DNA of 64,000 nt, taken from contig JAKGHH010000008.1 of NCBI GenBank assembly GCA_022828595.1, positions 20,080,378 through 20,144,377 on the forward strand, given 5' to 3'. Below, piece by piece: positions 60,750 to 64,000 of the stretch. Source of the DNA: Nelumbo lutea. Taxonomy: Eukaryota > Streptophyta > Magnoliopsida > Proteales > Nelumbonaceae. The position numbers and the translations under genes were made by a program. Position 1 is the stretch's first letter; each line of letters starts with the position of its first letter. Below the pieces are notes generated by a model. The model did no database searches, was not told the DNA's origin, and saw only the letters and a list, made by a program, of their open reading frames with translations.

Positions 60750-61122
60750 TTTTAGCCACTACATAGCACTTTATTTTCACCTTATATAATAAGTTATAAC
60801 ATATATATTAGGAGTTTTGAATTCTAAATCTATGCCTTATACAGTAAAAAGTACGCCAAATGAGACAATGTTTCAAATTATTTTATATTGGGTTGGCCCT
60901 TTTACTTAAAATTATGTATATAGCAAGCGAATGTTTAGATCCGGAGTCACCTCCGACGTTTTGGATCTAATGAGTCGGATCGTGCCCAACGTGTATTAAA
61001 CACCAAGCCCGAACCCTTAAATGGTATACAATGGCTATCAAATCAAACGGAATCCATTCGAAAACCGATCATCTCTCCAATGGCACCCCCCGGGGAGCCC
61101 CCCCCCCCTCCCCCAAAGAGTT

Positions 61123-61232
61123 AGAATAAGGCTCAGATGATGATGTAAATAAAATAAATATTTTTTTAATAAATTTTAAGGTGGTTGCGCCTCCACCTTG
61201 AATAAATTTTGAAAAATCAATTAAAAAACAAA
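61123..61232. other. Flank of the array, no gene seen
   Basis: AT-rich sequence directly beyond the last monomer. A small inverted pair AAGGTGG / CCACCTT occurs at about 61179-61199. There are no coding features. Confidence 0.5.
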
Positions 61233-61559
61233 GGCTGTGTTTGTTTGATTTCGGTGGAGAAATGATCAATGTGAAATTCAATCGATGGAAAAACCAATTA
61301 ATGGGTTTAAAATTTTAGTGGACCATTGGAGGTTTTTTTATATGATAATTGATGTAAACCGATGTACATTTACATCAATTATTGATAGAAAAGTTAGCCG
61401 ATTAGATGATTTACATCGATTTACCATAAAAACTTTACATTAAAAATAAATAATAAAAATATAAACCTATTATGAAGTTTTACACCAATCCCTATTTACA
61501 CTGAAAACAAATGTAGAGATTTACCTTAATTCACATTTACACCGAAATCAAACTCAGCC
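61233..61559. mobile_element. Probable MITE (PIF/Harbinger-like)
   Basis: The ends are inverted: GGCTGTGTTTGTTTGATTTC at 61233 and, on the other strand, GGCTGAGTTTGATTTCGGTG from 61559. They match along ~20 bp with one 3-4 base gap. AAA flanks both sides (61230-61232 and 61560-61562), fitting a 3-bp duplication. The 327-bp interior is AT-rich, folds back on itself (repeated TTTACATC/GATGTAAA words) and has no ORF. Size and terminal GGCTGTGTTTG suggest a Tourist-like element. Confidence 0.6.
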
Positions 61560-64000
61560 AAAGGTGAAATCATATCTTAGAGGCAAATTTCAAATTAATC
61601 TCTTTTAACAGTTTTCACTTGGAGAATTTCTAGCCATATGACCAATAAGACTAACTTTTTGTGCAATCAAAGAACAGAATGACAGGCAGATTATTACAGG
61701 CACTTCGATTGATGCATTTGGAACAGTACTGCTTAATTTCAAAAACTGACAAATGACAAAGGCTCTTGTATCGTACATTCTTCTCTACTTCATATTCTTT
61801 GGTTGGTCCATAGCCGATAGGGCCATGTTGGTGTCCCTGCGGGATATCATCTCTTGTGGTTGGAGAGGGTATTGAGCCTTGCAAAAGCAGAGGCCTGATG
61901 TACTCTTATAGGGCGGAGATGATCTGCAATTATGGCTCAGTTTGGAAGGAGTATGAATACATAATTTGTAGATTGCAAAACCTTGTATCTTGAGCAAGGT
62001 TTAAAGTATTGATATGTATCAGCTAGTAATATTGATACATTTCAGAGGGTAGTTGGGACTTAAACCGATTCCTCTGAACTGATTTTGAAAAATGAATAAA
62101 TAAAACTTAAAAAAAAAACACCAATACAGCCCGATGCACCCTACCGTATCAATACTTTGAACTTTCATCTTGAGTATTATTTTGTATATATTTATATTGT
62201 ATACATTTGTATTTATACTCTTTCCAAACTAAACCTATGGGAATAACATATTAATCATGTTGTTTGACCCAAACATTCGTTTCATCACATAAATAAGTTA
62301 AAAGGCTAAAGTGGTCTTTTAGCATGCTTGTTAGCATCACAAACCATGTGCATTCATATTTTTATTTAAATCTTCAATTTTTTGTAACTAATTGAACAAT
62401 TTGTACGTCACACTTAATAATTCTTGTGCTGAAAATGTAAATGAACCAAGCCTCACAAACTTAAGGGGCGTTTTTCAATGTGATTTTTTTTAGTTCTAAG
62501 AAAATGAGGTTCTGCATTTACAGTCTACATGTGACCCGGCCCATAAAACAGAACGGGGTTATCTGCATTTACAAGTGGAAATTGGGTGGCCCAAGTGTGG
62601 CCCGGCCCATTCTCTAGGCATGCAAATGCAAGGCTGTTGTCCGGACTCCAGGAGCACACATATTTAATTATTTTCCTTATATAATTTATAGCAAAAAAAG
62701 ACTGTACAATGATAATATTCTCAAATGTATTCAAAACTCAGAGCCTCTATTGGAAAGCTAAAGCATACACACGATAAGAGCACAAGAACATGTACAAATA
62801 TTTGTATGGTACATATTGGGAAAGCATTTCCTCCTCTCAAAACTTGGGGTTCTAGATTACATGAACTATGCTATTTTTGCCACATTGAGGGATGATTTTG
62901 GCTTCAAAACTGCCCATCAAGTAGGAGATACTGTTGCTTTTGGTATGAGTGCAAACACAAAATTAAGGTGAATTTTTGCTTCAGTTTGATTTTGCAATTG
63001 TTTGGTAAGAATAGTCTTTGTAATGAAATTATTTGTATTTTACTTATATATTTTTACAATCAAGGAGCAAAGTTTGATTAAAAAAGTAGAAGTAAATTTT
63101 TGTACTTAAAGTTGGTCAAGTAAAATTTATCACTGTAAAACCAAAGCAAGTTTGCATTCTAACTTTTGACCGAACTTGCATTTACATCAATGCCTATGCT
63201 TTTTGAACTCATACCAAATACAGCTAACATGGAAAATTTGCACCGCAAACATCATTCCAGGAGTGCCAAAACATGGTGAGTGTGATATGGATTGAGGAAT
63301 TGAATACATTGTGAACAAAAGACTTTGGACTAAGGCGAAGAAGAAGAAGAAGAAGAAGAAGATGATAATGATGATGATTATGATGATCTCTTGTAAAGCT
63401 GCAACTTGGGCTGGGTTGGCCCAAATCCAATCTTAACCCAACTTTACTTTGGATTGACTTAAGGTTGACCCCTTGGGTAACCTGACCCAATTCGGATCCG
63501 ACTCTATAGTACATGTCATATATAGAAATATGTTATATATGATATATCATACATTGATTTGTTATAGTTGTATTGCCCCTACTACATACTATCATGTCTT
63601 TCTTTTAAGATAATCATTTCACTTAATCCTAATAAAAAAAACTAAAACCTTAATAATATATTTTATTCTTTTTGAATATTTTATTCTTCATCTCCTCTTT
63701 GCTGTTTACTAACCCATAAAAGACCTATCATAAACCATAACTTATAATAAAGTAAGTCATTTCAAACACATTTTGTTTTTTCGAATTTTGTACTACAAAA
63801 ACTAATAAAAACATCAACAAACAAATACTAATAAAACATATGATTAATATATATAGTGAAAGTAAAAGTTGAATTAAAATCTGAGATTAAGAAGTTTTAT
63901 AAGATTTTAAGGGATGGGAAGAAGGTTGGGTTGACCCAACCTTAGTCCAACCTAAGGTTAGGGTTATGGTTGGGTGTTTAGAATCTTTAGATCTTCAGGG
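61560..64000. other. AT-rich intergenic DNA, no gene recognised
   Basis: Short frames occur on both strands but none has a recognisable domain, codon bias or plausible splice structure. A GAA microsatellite followed by GAT-rich sequence lies at 63336-63388. GGTTGGGT/ACCCAACC words occur near 63410-63480 and 63927-63990. Confidence 0.6.
63336..63388 (+). repeat. GAA microsatellite followed by GAT-rich tract
   Basis: About eight GAA/AAG trinucleotides are followed by imperfect GAT repeats. The frame over it on the minus strand is Leu/His-rich low complexity, not a gene. Confidence 0.85.

Larger units (their letters stand above)
51107..61122 (-). repeat. Tandem monomer array, minus block 3 and array edge
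   Basis: Monomer ends fall at 52133, 53299, 54646, 56614, 57845, 58753, 59922 and about 61121. Most are 1166-1231 bp. Exceptions: 53300-54646 contains a chromovirus LTR scrap and lacks the poly(C) region through a deletion near 54633. 54647-56614 is two partial copies joined near 55547. 57846-58753 lost about 300 bp near 58590. The final two monomers (58754-59922 and 59923-61121) share many private differences, such as GATATAATGGGCAATATGG and CCTCCGACG, so they are a recent duplicate pair. The array stops abruptly within the core at CCCCAAAGAG. Confidence 0.92.

Noticed and set aside
63224..63514. Leu/His-rich ORF on the minus strand
   Set aside because: Its composition comes from the GAA and GAT microsatellite; there is no domain or codon pattern of a gene.
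63950..63990. Telomere-like GGTTAGGGTTATGG
   Set aside because: There is one short imperfect match without tandem TTTAGGG units.

Overview
The window is repeat-dense, heterochromatin-like nuclear DNA from a flowering plant. The grounds are nested plant-type LTR retrotransposons (Ty3/gypsy Athila and chromovirus lineages, and Ty1/copia), the broken start of a plant-specific DUF247 gene, and a large array of kilobase-scale tandem repeats. I cannot name the species. I found no intact host protein gene, rRNA gene or functional tRNA gene.

Layout. (1) 1-14928: a non-coding LARD-like retroelement on the minus strand (copia-type PBS, one LTR visible). It is split by a young, nearly complete Athila-type element at 82-11497, which has 1.61-kb LTRs about 1% different by eye, a 5-bp target duplication, a tRNA-Asp PBS and one 1702-codon Gag-Pol frame. 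(2) 14929-20323: a minus-strand chimera of two related chromoviruses. Element B supplies LTR, gag, PR, RT and RNase H; inside RNase H it is fused to the gag-PR-only element A. (3) 20324-34596: tandem ~1.15-1.2 kb monomers, first plus, then minus from 26531, then plus again from 32651. (4) 34597-35700: single-copy-looking DNA with a truncated, frameshifted DUF247 gene. (5) About 35700-39840: a decayed copia element lacking its 3' end. (6) 39842-61122: more of the same monomers, all minus, interrupted by a full-length but dead chromovirus C (42024-47600), a solo Athila LTR (48677-50242), a second Athila-like LTR (50409-51106) and a chromovirus LTR scrap (53666-53806). (7) 61123-64000: AT-rich non-coding DNA with a probable MITE.

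How it fits together. The monomer array is the substrate and the retroelements are later insertions; insertion-site sequences show this directly. Each monomer carries a tRNA-like segment with A- and B-box-like motifs, a poly(G) tract next to CCCCGGGG, a GC-rich minisatellite and ~30-bp sub-repeats. It also has a 25-bp hairpin-forming core that is identical in the LTR of the chromovirus that inserts into the array. Coding decay in the chromoviruses is dominated by C-to-T changes (CAG to TAG, CGA to TGA, CAA to TAA). B and C can be compared reciprocally, and the pattern points to cytosine methylation followed by deamination. The tRNA-like monomer, its link to the LTR core and the B/A chimera are the parts most worth following up.
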